From: Paenibacillus pini JCM 16418
GTDB lineage: Bacteria > Bacillota > Bacilli > Paenibacillales > Paenibacillaceae
Assembly (NCBI RefSeq): GCF_000576305.1
Contig: NZ_BAVZ01000002.1
Span: 372,001 to 436,000 of the forward strand
Direction of reading: 5' to 3'
DNA: 64,000 nucleotides
The position numbers and the translations under genes were made by a program. The notes under the pieces were generated by a model. That model saw only the letters and a list, made by a program, of their open reading frames with translations, ran no database searches and was not told the origin of the DNA. The stretch's first letter is position 1; every line of letters starts with the position of its first letter. Below are positions 9,779 to 17,188 of the stretch, in pieces.

Positions 9779-9864
9779 GCCGGGGTGGCGGAATTGGCAG
9801 ACGCACAGGACTTAAAATCCTGCGGTAGGTGACTACCGTACCGGTTCGATTCCGGTTCTCGGCA
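9779..9864 (+). tRNA. tRNA-Leu(UAA) copy 3
   Basis: Same 86-base leucine tRNA as copy 2 with a single change in the T loop (GATT instead of GACC). Anticodon UAA, long variable arm, no encoded CCA. It precedes ung; a weak stem-loop with a T run lies between. Confidence 0.95.
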
Positions 9865-9886
9865 CTTTCTTATATGAAAGACATTC

Positions 9887-9916
9887 AGCTGATCCTGTTG
9901 CGGGGTGAGCTTTTTT
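9887..9916 (+). terminator. Weak terminator after tRNA-Leu copy 3
   Basis: AGCTGATCC pairs with GGGTGAGCT (one mismatch, one G-U) around a loop and is followed by six T. It may allow some read-through into ung. Confidence 0.5.
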
Positions 9917-9940
9917 GTATATCTGGAGGAGGACTGGGTT

Positions 9941-10612
9941 ATGTTTGGCAACGACTGGGATATTATATTACAAGATGAAGTGAAGAAACCTTATTTCAAA
10001 GAACTTAGCGCAAAACTAGATATTGAATATAAAACTCAGACGATATTTCCACCTAAAGAATATTTGTTTCAAGCACTGAAATTAACGTCCTATGCGGATA
10101 CCAAAGTGGTTATTCTTGGCCAAGATCCGTATCATGGAGTGGGACAAGCACACGGCTTAAGCTTCTCTGTTATGCCTGGTGTCCGAATTCCGCCTTCGTT
10201 AGTGAATATGTATAAGGAACTACATACGGACCTCGGCATCCAAATACCTAATCACGGTTCATTGATCCATTGGGCTGAAGAAGGGGTATTACTACTTAAT
10301 ACGGTGCTGACGGTACGTGAAGGACAAGCTAATTCTCACAAGGGAATAGGTTGGGAGCATTTTACGGACGCAGTGATTGCTAAATTGAATGAACGTGAGC
10401 GTCCCGTTGTATTTATTTTGTGGGGGAGTCATGCTCAGAAGAAAGGACAATTCATTGATCGTAGCAGACATCATGTCATTGAATCCGTTCATCCAAGCCC
10501 ACTTGCTGCATACCGTGGATTTTTTGGTAGTCGACCTTATTCACAAACGAATGAATTTTTACTCAAAGAAGGACTGCCGCAGGTCGACTGGTCTATCCCT
10601 GATCTTCAATAA
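9941..10612 (+). CDS. ung: Uracil-DNA glycosylase, family 1
   Basis: Ung removes uracil from DNA to start base-excision repair. The 223-residue protein has the catalytic water-activating motif GQDPYHG near residue 65, the uracil-binding [11 protein letters not shown], and the leucine-loop motif [13 protein letters not shown] near residue 185, all intact. An in-frame alternative start 36 bases upstream would overlap the tRNA terminator, and GGAGGAGG at 9924-9931 points to the ATG at 9941. A hypothetical gene follows 29 bases later on the same strand, with its own ribosome site, ahead of a common terminator. Confidence 0.95.
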   Translation: MFGNDWDIILQDEVKKPYFKELSAKLDIEYKTQTIFPPKEYLFQALKLTSYADTKVVILGQDPYHGVGQAHGLSFSVMPGVRIPPSLVNMYKELHTDLGIQIPNHGSLIHWAEEGVLLLNTVLTVREGQANSHKGIGWEHFTDAVIAKLNERERPVVFILWGSHAQKKGQFIDRSRHHVIESVHPSPLAAYRGFFGSRPYSQTNEFLLKEGLPQVDWSIPDLQ

Positions 10613-10641
10613 AAATGCAGTGATGTCTGAGGAGGCTTAAC

Positions 10642-11052
10642 ATGAAGCATTGGACAGGTAAACGCGTTATTATTGATTGCAATAACAAGCTGCAGCCTCG
10701 GCTAAAAGGTATTATTCGCAGATGGGATGAAGTGAATGGTTGCGTGGTGCTGGGACCGCATGAGATTCGAGTACCTTTTGATCATATTATTAAAATAGTC
10801 GCTTTACCGGATGGGATGAACGCTTGTCCTCCAGCAGATGCCAGTGTAAGTTATGTGATGAAGGATGAAATTCAGTTTGATAATGCCGTATATTTTCATT
10901 CATCAGTTATGATATGGCGGGGACAGCAACTTATAGCGATGAGGGCCATCCTTGCACACCATGATTTGAACACCGTGACGCTTGATAATGGTTCCGTACT
11001 GAGCAAGGCAGATCATAGCTTTGTCGTACGTGCTTTACGAGGTAGTTTATAA
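10642..11052 (+). CDS. Hypothetical protein co-transcribed with ung
   Basis: The 136-residue protein is soluble, with no signal or membrane segment. I do not recognise the family. Its N-terminal half (KRVIIDCNNKLQPRLKG, then CVVLGPHEIRVPFDHIIKI) has the alternating pattern of a small beta barrel, and the C-terminal half repeats a similar rhythm (RAILAHHDLNTVTLDNGS), so it may hold two related beta-rich repeats. GAGGAGG lies 7 bases before the ATG. It sits between ung and a strong terminator, so the two are probably one transcript; a link to DNA repair is inference only. Confidence 0.75.
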   Translation: MKHWTGKRVIIDCNNKLQPRLKGIIRRWDEVNGCVVLGPHEIRVPFDHIIKIVALPDGMNACPPADASVSYVMKDEIQFDNAVYFHSSVMIWRGQQLIAMRAILAHHDLNTVTLDNGSVLSKADHSFVVRALRGSL

Positions 11053-11067
11053 GGTAAGAAATAACAG

Positions 11068-11117
11068 GGCTTACGAACATGATCTCCCAAAAGGAGATGT
11101 GATCGTAAGCCTTTTTA
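11068..11117 (+). terminator. Terminator of the ung unit
   Basis: GGCTTACGAACATGATCTCC pairs with GGAGATGTGATCGTAAGCC around AAAA and is followed by five T. The gene on the other side is convergent. Confidence 0.85.
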
Positions 11118-11126
11118 TTGTACTCG

Positions 11127-12242
11127 TTATGCAATAGGTGGTGCAGGTGGAGTAGGGGGTGGCGGCGGTGTATCGTCCGTCTTTTCCGCGAGAAAGATTC
11201 CGTAGATATGAACAATAGCAATCTTAGCTATCATATACACGGGAATAGCGAGTATGACACCGAGGATACCAAATACATCAACACCGATCAGTAGGAGTAT
11301 CACCGTCGTTAGTGGATGGATATCCAATTGTTTGCCGTATACGATGGGAGACAATAAGTTGTCCTGGATTTGCTGAGCAACGATGATGACCACTAGCGAC
11401 CAGATCGCGACGGATGGTGAATCAATAAATCCAACAATCACGACAGGTACAGTGGCAATGATGGCACCCACATAAGGTATCAAGTTAAGTATGGCGGACA
11501 AGATTGCTAATAGTAGAGAATATTTTAATCCGATGATCAGGAATCCAATATACATGAGGACGCCGAGAATCAGATTAAGTATAACGCGTCCTACAATAAA
11601 GCCACTAAGCGCTGAATCAATTTCGTTGATTGCCTCTTTTCCTTCCTTACGAAAGCGACGGGGCAGGAGGAGAAGCAGAAACGGAGTAAGTTTGCTGCTT
11701 TCTTTTAACATGTAATAAAGGACGATCGGCACTGTTGCAAGAATGACAACCACATTAGAGATGACTGAAATAAAGTTAGAAATGGAATTGGTTATACTCG
11801 CGATGAGATCATTAGCATACTCCGTAACACGTGAAGTTATTTCGGATTCACTAGGGATAATTTTAGAGAGAAAACGATTATGTTGAAGTGCTTGAAGTTG
11901 CTTCTGTAATCCTTCCACAAAGAAAGGTGCATTATTGGCGAAATTCACTACCTGTTCTTGGAGAGTCGGCCATACGAGAATGGAGAACAGGACAATGAGG
12001 CCGGCGAATACTAAATAAATGGTAATGATGGATATGGGTCTTTTCCAGCCATGTTTCTCCATATAATTAACAATGGGGCGAAGCAGATAGAACATAAACC
12101 CTGCTAGCATCATGGGTACAAGAAGTAGATTGACAATAACGATAATCGGACTGAAAACAAAACTTACTTTAGATATTAGGTAAATAATAAGAAGTGTTGC
12201 AATAATCCCTAAGCATGTTCGTAAGTACTTACTTTGTAGCAT
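11127..12242 (-). CDS. AI-2E family transporter (permease)
   Basis: Members of this family are eight-helix membrane proteins; some export autoinducer-2 and others exchange Na+ or K+ for protons, so the substrate here is unknown. The 371-residue protein has two N-terminal helices (to about residue 55), a helix near 65-85, a long soluble segment (about 90-135), then helices to residue 350, with the family's LIPYVGAIIATVPVV and NLLSPIVYGKQLDIHPL motifs. It ends in a proline-rich tail (PPPPPTPPAPPIA), which is unusual. A GGGGG sequence 8 bases upstream of the ATG at 12242 supports this start over one 14 codons upstream. It is convergent with the ung unit. Confidence 0.85.
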   Translation of the reverse strand: MLQSKYLRTCLGIIATLLIIYLISKVSFVFSPIIVIVNLLLVPMMLAGFMFYLLRPIVNYMEKHGWKRPISIITIYLVFAGLIVLFSILVWPTLQEQVVNFANNAPFFVEGLQKQLQALQHNRFLSKIIPSESEITSRVTEYANDLIASITNSISNFISVISNVVVILATVPIVLYYMLKESSKLTPFLLLLLPRRFRKEGKEAINEIDSALSGFIVGRVILNLILGVLMYIGFLIIGLKYSLLLAILSAILNLIPYVGAIIATVPVVIVGFIDSPSVAIWSLVVIIVAQQIQDNLLSPIVYGKQLDIHPLTTVILLLIGVDVFGILGVILAIPVYMIAKIAIVHIYGIFLAEKTDDTPPPPPTPPAPPIA

Positions 12243-12423
12243 GATAATTCCCCCAGCTTCTATGTATATCTTCTTAACTTGCATGTTTCCTATTAAACGC
12301 TTTTGACATGTCTTGAAGCTTGCATATAAAGCAATGTGTTACATGAAATGGTGATATTGTCCAATCCATCCTTAACTCTGCTACATAAATTATAGTAAGT
12401 CCACTACGAAGGAGGGAATAGCA

Positions 12424-12543
12424 ATGAGTGAAGTCGTTGGCGGTTTAGGTTATGGTAATGCTGGTGGCGCTTTCGGGTCCACAGGAGTCATTCTTGTTCT
12501 CTTTATCCTGCTCGTAATTATTACCCGGGCGATTCTTATTTAA
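12424..12543 (+). CDS. YjcZ-family small sporulation/membrane protein (39 aa)
   Basis: Translation gives a glycine-rich head (SEVVGGLGYGNAGG) followed by one hydrophobic helix (VILVLFILLVIITRAILI), the layout of YjcZ-type sporulation proteins common in Bacillus and Paenibacillus. GGAGGG lies 6 bases before the ATG. A terminator follows directly. Function within the spore or membrane is not established. It is short, but the start signal, family-like sequence and terminator make it convincing. Confidence 0.8.
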   Translation: MSEVVGGLGYGNAGGAFGSTGVILVLFILLVIITRAILI

Positions 12544-12552
12544 TTTATGGAT

Positions 12553-12596
12553 ATGAAACATTCCTGCCGGCTTTGCCAGCGGGGTGTTTTTTGTGT
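12553..12596 (+). terminator. Terminator of the YjcZ-type gene
   Basis: AACATTCCTGCCGGC pairs with GCCAGCGGGGTGTT, with one bulge, one mismatch and G-U pairs, followed by six T. Confidence 0.7.
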
Positions 12597-12651
12597 TTCC
12601 TAAAAGTTTAAGTTAAGGGTATAGATTAAACGAGATAAGGGAGTGAGTCAT

Positions 12652-13128
12652 ATGGCACAATTACTGGTGGCTATTTTTAAAACTAGGCAGGATACCGCAC
12701 TTGCCATTCAGGATCTGGAGGAAGCGGGTTATCATAAGAAGGATATTTCGTTACTGGGTAAGAATAAATTGGATTTAGTTATGATATGTCATGATGCCGG
12801 TCTTAAAGAACCAAAAGCAGGCGTAGGAAACACAGGAGTATTTGGTGAAGTCAAAAATATTATTTCAAGTTTAGAGATCGGTTCGCAAATCACATGGGCG
12901 GTAGGGCCTGCAGTACCTAAATTGGCGGGAGCAACCATAGGCACTGATGCGGATGAGCTCGTTGTTGGCCTCATTGGTCTCGGTATCCCTCAGAAGGATG
13001 CTGAACAATATGAAGATCATCTGATCAAGGAACGTATCATTCTAATGATGGAAAGTACTTTGGAGCAGAGTAAAGAGTTGTTGGAAATACTTGAATCGCA
13101 TGATTGTATCGGTCTTAATGAGACTTAA
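12652..13128 (+). CDS. General stress protein, YflT-like domain
   Basis: The 158-residue protein begins MAQLLVAIFKTRQDTALA and then EDLEEAGYHKKDISLL-like text, the pattern of the heat-induced YflT domain found in general stress proteins. The middle has a glycine/alanine-rich stretch (GPAVPKLAGATIGTDADELVVGLIGLGIP) that resembles the weakly hydrophobic core of these proteins. An upstream in-frame GTG at 12643 is too close to the AAGGGAG at 12636-12642, so the ATG at 12652 is preferred. No neighbours on the same strand are close enough to form an operon. Molecular function is unknown. Confidence 0.75.
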   Translation: MAQLLVAIFKTRQDTALAIQDLEEAGYHKKDISLLGKNKLDLVMICHDAGLKEPKAGVGNTGVFGEVKNIISSLEIGSQITWAVGPAVPKLAGATIGTDADELVVGLIGLGIPQKDAEQYEDHLIKERIILMMESTLEQSKELLEILESHDCIGLNET

Positions 13129-13198
13129 TGGTACATAAAGACTACACTATTTTACCATTATTTAGATAATACAAGATTAATATACCTGAATATGCGCA

Positions 13199-13232
13199 TA
13201 AAAAAAAGGTGATCTCTTAAGATCCCTTTTTT
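13199..13232. terminator. Terminator between convergent genes
   Basis: AAAAAAGGTGATC and GATCCCTTTTTT form an A/T-rich flanked stem that works in both directions. Confidence 0.65.
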
Positions 13233-13234
13233 CG

Positions 13235-13396
13235 TTAATAAATAATTCTTCGATTTAAGTAGACTGTTCCTTTGTACTTCTTAGTCATAAGCTTCGCTTC
13301 TTCACTGACAAAAGTATAAATGGCTTGTAGACGCTGATTCAGCGGTTTGATGGTTTCTTTTACCTCTCCATCAACAATGACGTCATAAACGATCAT
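13235..13396 (-). CDS. Small conserved-looking hypothetical protein (53 aa)
   Basis: The reading frame gives MIVYDVIVDGEVKETIKPLN..., 53 residues with a beta-hairpin-like start and a helix-like middle (QRLQAIYTFVSEEAKLM), ending in TVYLNRRIIY. AGAGGTGA lies 7 bases before the ATG, and the terminator at 13199-13232 follows the stop directly. No transmembrane segment. I do not know the family. The well-placed signals on both sides argue that it is a real gene. Confidence 0.7.
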   Translation of the reverse strand: MIVYDVIVDGEVKETIKPLNQRLQAIYTFVSEEAKLMTKKYKGTVYLNRRIIY

Positions 13397-13576
13397 GTAA
13401 TATGTTCACCTCTTCATATATTCATTATCTTACTTTATACATCATATAAAAGAATTATTAAGAAGAGATTAAGTAATTGTGAGCAAGTTGTAAATTTTCA
13501 AGTTTATACTGTCATTACATGTAGTCGCTATAGTAGTATACAAATAGGCTTATACATGTCATAGGAGGTTAGTCAA

Positions 13577-14317
13577 ATGGGGAACGTGATAAACTTTGCT
13601 CACCGCGGTGCTTCGGCATATTGTCCAGAAAATACGTTGGCGGCTTTTATCCGGAGTTTGGAGCTTGGGGCTACGGGAATTGAGACCGATGTACAATTGA
13701 CTAAAGACGGCGAACTTGTACTCATTCATGATGAGACGCTTATGCGGACGACAGACGGACAAGGCTGGGTTAAAAATACAACACTCGAAGAAATAAGAAC
13801 TCTTGATGCTGGAAGCTGGTATGACCCATCATTTAAGGGACAACGTGTTCCAACCCTTGACGAACTTTTCGAACTCGTTAAAGAGCGTAACATCATCATA
13901 AATGTAGAGCTCAAGAACGGAGCTGTCATCTATGAGGGCCTTGAGGAGAAAGTTATTGAACGGATTCGTGCATATGGATTAAGTGAGCAAGTGATTTTGT
14001 CGAGTTTCAATCATTATTCTTTGGCGCTCTGCAAACAAATTGCTCCAGATATCCAAACAGGAATTTTATATATGGAAGGCTTATATGAACCATGGGAATA
14101 TGCTCGCACGCTTCGTGCAGATGCACTTCATGCGTATCACTTTGCGGTATATCCCGAATTTGTAGCAAGCGCCAAAGGGCATGGCATGGTATATCATCCG
14201 TTTACAGTGAATGATCCGGAGGAAATGCAGAGGTTGATCCAAGCTGGGGTGGCAGGGATTATAACGGATTACCCAGATCGTCTGGCAGCATTGCTTCAAA
14301 CGACTACTAATGTGTAA
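13577..14317 (+). CDS. Glycerophosphodiester phosphodiesterase, cytoplasmic type
   Basis: This enzyme class hydrolyses glycerophosphodiesters to an alcohol and glycerol 3-phosphate. The 246-residue protein has the GDPD signatures NFAHRGASAYCPENTLAAF (catalytic His near residue 8) and ETDVQLTKDGELVLIHDE (metal-binding Glu/Asp and catalytic His near residue 53), and further NVELKNG and NDPEEMQRLIQAGVAGIITDYP at the C-terminus. There is no signal peptide, so it is a UgpQ/YqiK-like cytoplasmic form rather than secreted GlpQ. AGGAGG precedes the ATG. It is a single-gene unit with its own terminator. Confidence 0.9.
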   Translation: MGNVINFAHRGASAYCPENTLAAFIRSLELGATGIETDVQLTKDGELVLIHDETLMRTTDGQGWVKNTTLEEIRTLDAGSWYDPSFKGQRVPTLDELFELVKERNIIINVELKNGAVIYEGLEEKVIERIRAYGLSEQVILSSFNHYSLALCKQIAPDIQTGILYMEGLYEPWEYARTLRADALHAYHFAVYPEFVASAKGHGMVYHPFTVNDPEEMQRLIQAGVAGIITDYPDRLAALLQTTTNV

Positions 14318-14334
14318 AATAGATAATTAACTAA

Positions 14335-14367
14335 ATAGACCGCTGCAATTGCAGCGGTCTATTTTTG
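14335..14367 (+). terminator. Terminator of the GDPD gene
   Basis: A perfect palindromic stem ATAGACCGCTGCAA / TTGCAGCGGTCTAT followed by T residues; it may also serve the convergent gene. Confidence 0.88.
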
Positions 14368-14403
14368 ATACTTAACTTGTTCGGACTAGGTACGATTGAA
14401 GAA

Positions 14404-14592
14404 CTATACGATATTAAAATCCTCATCATCCTCATCGTTGGTGCGGGCTCGTTCTTCTTCATGTTCTTTATGAATTTTGGAACCCTCTTCTAATATGTCT
14501 TCAATCATATCCGTAGAAGATGGCGTTTCGGATGCCGGGTCTGGAATAGACTCAAAGCCTGGCAATCTTTCATCATCTTTAAATTTACTCAT
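14404..14592 (-). CDS. Small acidic hypothetical protein (62 aa)
   Basis: The product is very acidic and probably unstructured: a head MSKFKDDERLPGFESIPDP, a Ser/Thr/Pro segment, a helix-like stretch (DMIEDILEEGSKIHKEHEEE) and a tail of Asp/Glu (NDEDDEDFNIV). GAAAGGAAG lies 9 bases before the ATG. It is convergent with the GDPD gene. No family is recognised. Confidence 0.65.
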   Translation of the reverse strand: MSKFKDDERLPGFESIPDPASETPSSTDMIEDILEEGSKIHKEHEEERARTNDEDDEDFNIV

Positions 14593-14682
14593 GAGAATTC
14601 TTCCTTTCTATTATGGGTGTATAAGCAACTACTTCAAGGTTAAACCGGAATGCTCATCATGAACCATTCTTCCCTCTTAGAC

Positions 14683-14714
14683 ACAAAAAAAACTGCCACA
14701 GGTAGTAGCAGTCA
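14683..14714 (-). terminator. Terminator of the following minus-strand gene
   Basis: ACTGC and GCAGT form a short stem; on the minus strand it runs into a stretch of eight T (plus-strand A run 14685-14692). Confidence 0.55.
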
Positions 14715-14719
14715 TCTTT

Positions 14720-14920
14720 TTAGCGAAACGAAATTAGTCTCGATATATGATCAATTTCATTTAGATAGAGCCACATGGCCCCTTCAATCGTACGCATTCT
14801 AAGTTTCAATGGGTCTTCGGATTGCTCGGGCGTACCTGTAATGGTGTATCCATCTAAGTTTTTAACGAAAATTTGTTGACCACGTTCAATAGCAATTTGA
14901 ATTTCTTTTTCAATTAGCAT
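14720..14920 (-). CDS. Small hypothetical protein (66 aa)
   Basis: The protein reads MLIEKEIQIAIERGQQIFV..., with a strand pattern (IFVKNLDGYTITGTP), a short linker and a second strand pair (LKLRMRTIEGAMWLYLNEI). This resembles small SH3-like or Hfq-like barrels by eye, but I cannot name a family. AGGAGATAAG stands 6 bases before the ATG. A terminator follows the stop. Confidence 0.7.
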   Translation of the reverse strand: MLIEKEIQIAIERGQQIFVKNLDGYTITGTPEQSEDPLKLRMRTIEGAMWLYLNEIDHISRLISFR

Positions 14921-14992
14921 AAGACTTATCTCCTGTAGTGTTCATCTGTTTGTGACTTTAGAATCACGATATACCTATATCATAGGAGATAA

Positions 14993-15091
14993 ATGGATAA
15001 AATCATAGAGAGCGTATGTTCTAATATTGAACATATTGACCCATTTATGGGGTCGTTGGGACTATTTTTCATAGAAACTTACAATGAATAG
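14993..15091 (+). CDS. Possible very small protein (32 aa)
   Basis: An ATG 4 bases after AGGAG opens a 32-codon frame (MDKIIESVCSNIEHIDPFMG... ending FFIETYNE). The ribosome site is good but there is no clear promoter, family or terminator, so this may be chance. The rest of 14921-15219 shows only a short hairpin (CGGCA/TGCCG at 15173-15184). Confidence 0.3.
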   Translation: MDKIIESVCSNIEHIDPFMGSLGLFFIETYNE

Positions 15092-15219
15092 AAGAATGTG
15101 AAGAATGTGATACATAAAGAGGATATTGTTCGTCTATCACCTTGGACTCAAGTAGCAAACTAAAAAGAGATCGGCATCTGCCGAACCCTCGTTAAGTTTA
15201 AATAAAGTAATTCGTTTTA

Positions 15220-15408
15220 TCAGGGTGGCGTTACATTTTTCTGAGAATAAACGTCGCTAGGCACAGTTTTCGGATAAACATCTTTCATCACCGGCGAGCT
15301 TGAATGATTCAAACGCGTAGGTTGCGTATCTTGTTGACTAACTGAGCATCCTGCCAGGATGATAATTACACAATAGCTCACCACAATATACAACAGCTTC
15401 TTTGGCAT
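15220..15408 (-). CDS. Small lipoprotein (62 aa)
   Basis: A basic start (MPKKLL), a hydrophobic helix (YIVVSYCVIIILA) and a lipobox LAGC give a typical lipoprotein signal with the modified Cys at residue 21. The mature part is only about 40 residues and is polar (SVSQQDTQPTRLNHSS). AAGGAG lies 9 bases before the ATG at 15408; the longer frame from 15462 would place 18 extra residues in front of the signal and is rejected. The mature function is unknown. Confidence 0.72.
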   Translation of the reverse strand: MPKKLLYIVVSYCVIIILAGCSVSQQDTQPTRLNHSSSPVMKDVYPKTVPSDVYSQKNVTPP

Positions 15409-15576
15409 ACCGCGCCACTCCTTTGAGTCGGTTATACCTACCATTTTTGACTTTATATCCAAAATTTATCCACATGTTGTTATTGTTCATGAAGTGATTA
15501 ATTTGACTAAGATATATATTCCACACAAATGTTAAAGAACCTACTTCAATTTGACCTATTCTCTTAAAAATATAAT

Positions 15577-15605
15577 TTGACACGATTTATACAGCCTGAT
15601 ATGAT
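15577..15605 (+). promoter_or_regulatory. Sigma-A promoter of tRNA-Val
   Basis: Consensus TTGACA (15577-15582), 17-base spacer, TATGAT (15600-15605), ending about 42 bases before the tRNA. Confidence 0.8.
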
Positions 15606-15647
15606 AATGGATATATTTATTGCGAGTAAATCATATGTATATGATTT

Positions 15648-15720
15648 GATCTGCTAGCTCAGCTGGGAGAGCACCATCTTGACAGGGTGGGGGTCAGTGG
15701 TTCGAGCCCACTGCAGATCA
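15648..15720 (+). tRNA. tRNA-Val(GAC)
   Basis: A 73-base cloverleaf: acceptor GATCTGC/GCAGATC, T arm AGTGG-TTCGAGC-CCACT, anticodon stem CCATC/GGTGG around TTGACAG, giving anticodon GAC. CCA is not encoded (the next bases are TCA). It has its own promoter and terminator. Confidence 0.92.
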
Positions 15721-15724
15721 TCAC

Positions 15725-15753
15725 GAAAACCCTTGATATTCTAGGGTTTTTTT
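15725..15753 (+). terminator. Terminator of tRNA-Val
   Basis: AAAACCCT and AGGGTTTT pair around a nine-base loop and run into T residues. Confidence 0.8.
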
Positions 15754-15823
15754 ATTTTTATGGGGATATTAAGATGGATTGAAAAATCCTGCTCTTAGTG
15801 AGCAGGATTATCAAAGCTAATAT

Positions 15824-16336
15824 CTAATTTTCTTCAATTCTCTTTACTTGAAGAGGTGGAGGGACAAGCCAGCCTTTTTCTTTGGTCATCTCAAGAATAC
15901 GGACGCCAATGGCTGTTTTTGCTAAATGATATTTCGCAAACAGCGCACCTATGTCGACTCGAATGGATTGCCCCATTACTTGACTACAAGCAACGAGACC
16001 GAGAGAAGTATCAGCTGCAATTTTTGCAGCAATCTCAGGATCAGTAAATCTTGCGCCTACTGGTATATCTTCAAGATTAACTTGTGGTCTTTCAGGCAAC
16101 GCAGGTGAAGGTGCAATACCGTTATCAGTGAGCAAAGTATCACATTCCTTAATTTCTTGCTTAGCCTGGTCAATAAGATCATTAAGTATTTTCTTGAGAT
16201 CTTTGTCACCAGCATGGTTTAGGAAAGCCTGGTAACCCGAAACCATGCCTTTAGCTATCGTAGATGCTTGCCATACACTAAAAATTTCACCATAGTGCAT
16301 AGGCTCATCTTTAGGATTATCGCTTAAAATTCCCAT
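15824..16336 (-). CDS. DUF3231 family protein
   Basis: The 170-residue soluble protein starts MGILSDNPKDEPMHYGEIFSV and contains helices such as GYQAFLNHAGDKDLKKILND and QEIKECDTLLTDNGI, followed by LPERPQVNLEDIPVG. This is the spacing of DUF3231 proteins, ferritin-like four-helix bundles related by fold to spore coat protein F; half-domain length fits. The start at 16336 is set by AGGAG 8 bases upstream; a GTG two codons earlier overlaps it. The function is unknown, and a spore or stress role is only inferred from relatives. Confidence 0.78.
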   Translation of the reverse strand: MGILSDNPKDEPMHYGEIFSVWQASTIAKGMVSGYQAFLNHAGDKDLKKILNDLIDQAKQEIKECDTLLTDNGIAPSPALPERPQVNLEDIPVGARFTDPEIAAKIAADTSLGLVACSQVMGQSIRVDIGALFAKYHLAKTAIGVRILEMTKEKGWLVPPPLQVKRIEEN

Positions 16337-16361
16337 GTTCACATCTCCTTTAGCAAGTTCT

Positions 16362-16607
16362 TTAATGACGTTCAGGATCGCGACGTTTTAGTCCTGCGAG
16401 ACCTGCTAAACCAAGCAATCCAAGCCATCCCCAATTTGTACGGTTATCATCAGTTGCAGAAGTAGCTTTATAGCTGTTTGTGCTCATTTCGTTTGTGTGA
16501 TTGTTCATATCGTTCGAATTCATATTGTTGTTTTCTGCAAATGCAGGAAACACAAGAACCAAAGCGATACTCCATACGGCTAAAAATGATGCAATTATTT
16601 TCTTCAT
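16362..16607 (-). CDS. WGxxGxxG-tail secreted protein (81 aa)
   Basis: A Sec signal peptide (MKKIIASFLAVWSIALVLVFPAFA) is followed by a low-complexity Asn/Met/Ser region (ENNNMNSNDMNNHTNEM) and a C-terminal WGWLGLLGLAGLAGLKRRD. This tail is a WGxxGxxG membrane segment closed by Arg/Lys, resembling protein-sorting tails (MYXO-CTERM-like). GGAGGAG precedes the ATG at 16607. It lies 25 bases after the DUF3231 start on the same strand, so the two could be co-transcribed. The processing enzyme, if any, is not in this window. Confidence 0.78.
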   Translation of the reverse strand: MKKIIASFLAVWSIALVLVFPAFAENNNMNSNDMNNHTNEMSTNSYKATSATDDNRTNWGWLGLLGLAGLAGLKRRDPERH

Positions 16608-16850
16608 TGAGGCTCCTCCTTTCAGAAACAAAATTTAGTGTGGCGGGTGCAGATACCAAGATTATTTTTCCCAAATCAAACTTAACTATTCTAAAAAAAG
16701 TCTAAACAAGCTTAAGCTGATTGCCATCATAATGTTAACTCTCATCATTTTAATTTTAAACATGACGGTACTGTAGAGGTGGAAAGAGGCAAAAATCAAA
16801 TAAGGTTAAGTACGATTAGCGAAATTATTAACAACTCTTTATAATATAAG
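16608..16850. other. Intergenic stretch without recognisable genes
   Basis: A+T-rich sequence upstream of the WGxxGxxG gene. It presumably holds that gene's promoter, but I see no box pair that I trust, and no repeat or RNA gene. Confidence 0.5.
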
Positions 16851-16884
16851 AAAGCCCCTCATCTAAAATAGACGAAGGGGCTTG
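16851..16884 (-). terminator. Terminator of the small membrane protein gene
   Basis: AAGCCCCTC and GAAGGGGCTT form a GC-rich stem; read on the minus strand it is followed by TCTTATATT, right after the stop of the 37-codon gene. Confidence 0.65.
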
Positions 16885-16918
16885 TTGTCTTAATCAATTT
16901 ATTTGAAATAACACGATA

Positions 16919-17032
16919 CTATTCTTCCTCATCCCACTTGCGGGAGTACCCTTTTTTAGTAACATATATGAATGAAAATATTAAAATTGCGGATAGAACA
17001 ACACAGATAAAAATGGTGGCTCCAATACCCAT
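16919..17032 (-). CDS. Single-helix membrane miniprotein (37 aa)
   Basis: The frame encodes MGIGATIFICVVLSAILIF..., one transmembrane helix, followed by a charged cytoplasmic tail (TKKGYSRKWDEEE). AAAGGGG stands about 10 bases before the ATG and a terminator follows the stop, so a real gene is likely despite its size. The SYSRKWDEEE-like tail recalls small subunits that accompany membrane complexes, but I cannot assign one. Confidence 0.6.
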   Translation of the reverse strand: MGIGATIFICVVLSAILIFSFIYVTKKGYSRKWDEEE

Positions 17033-17188
17033 CTGTTGATGACCCCTTTCACCCGAAATATCTTGTTCCTAATGAACTTTTGTCTACCGACAACTATACA
17101 TGAAATTGAATCTTTTGTATAATAATTCACTTACAGGTAGCTCCGGGTAATCGGACTCGAATAGCATATAATGTGAGAAGGAGCGGTA

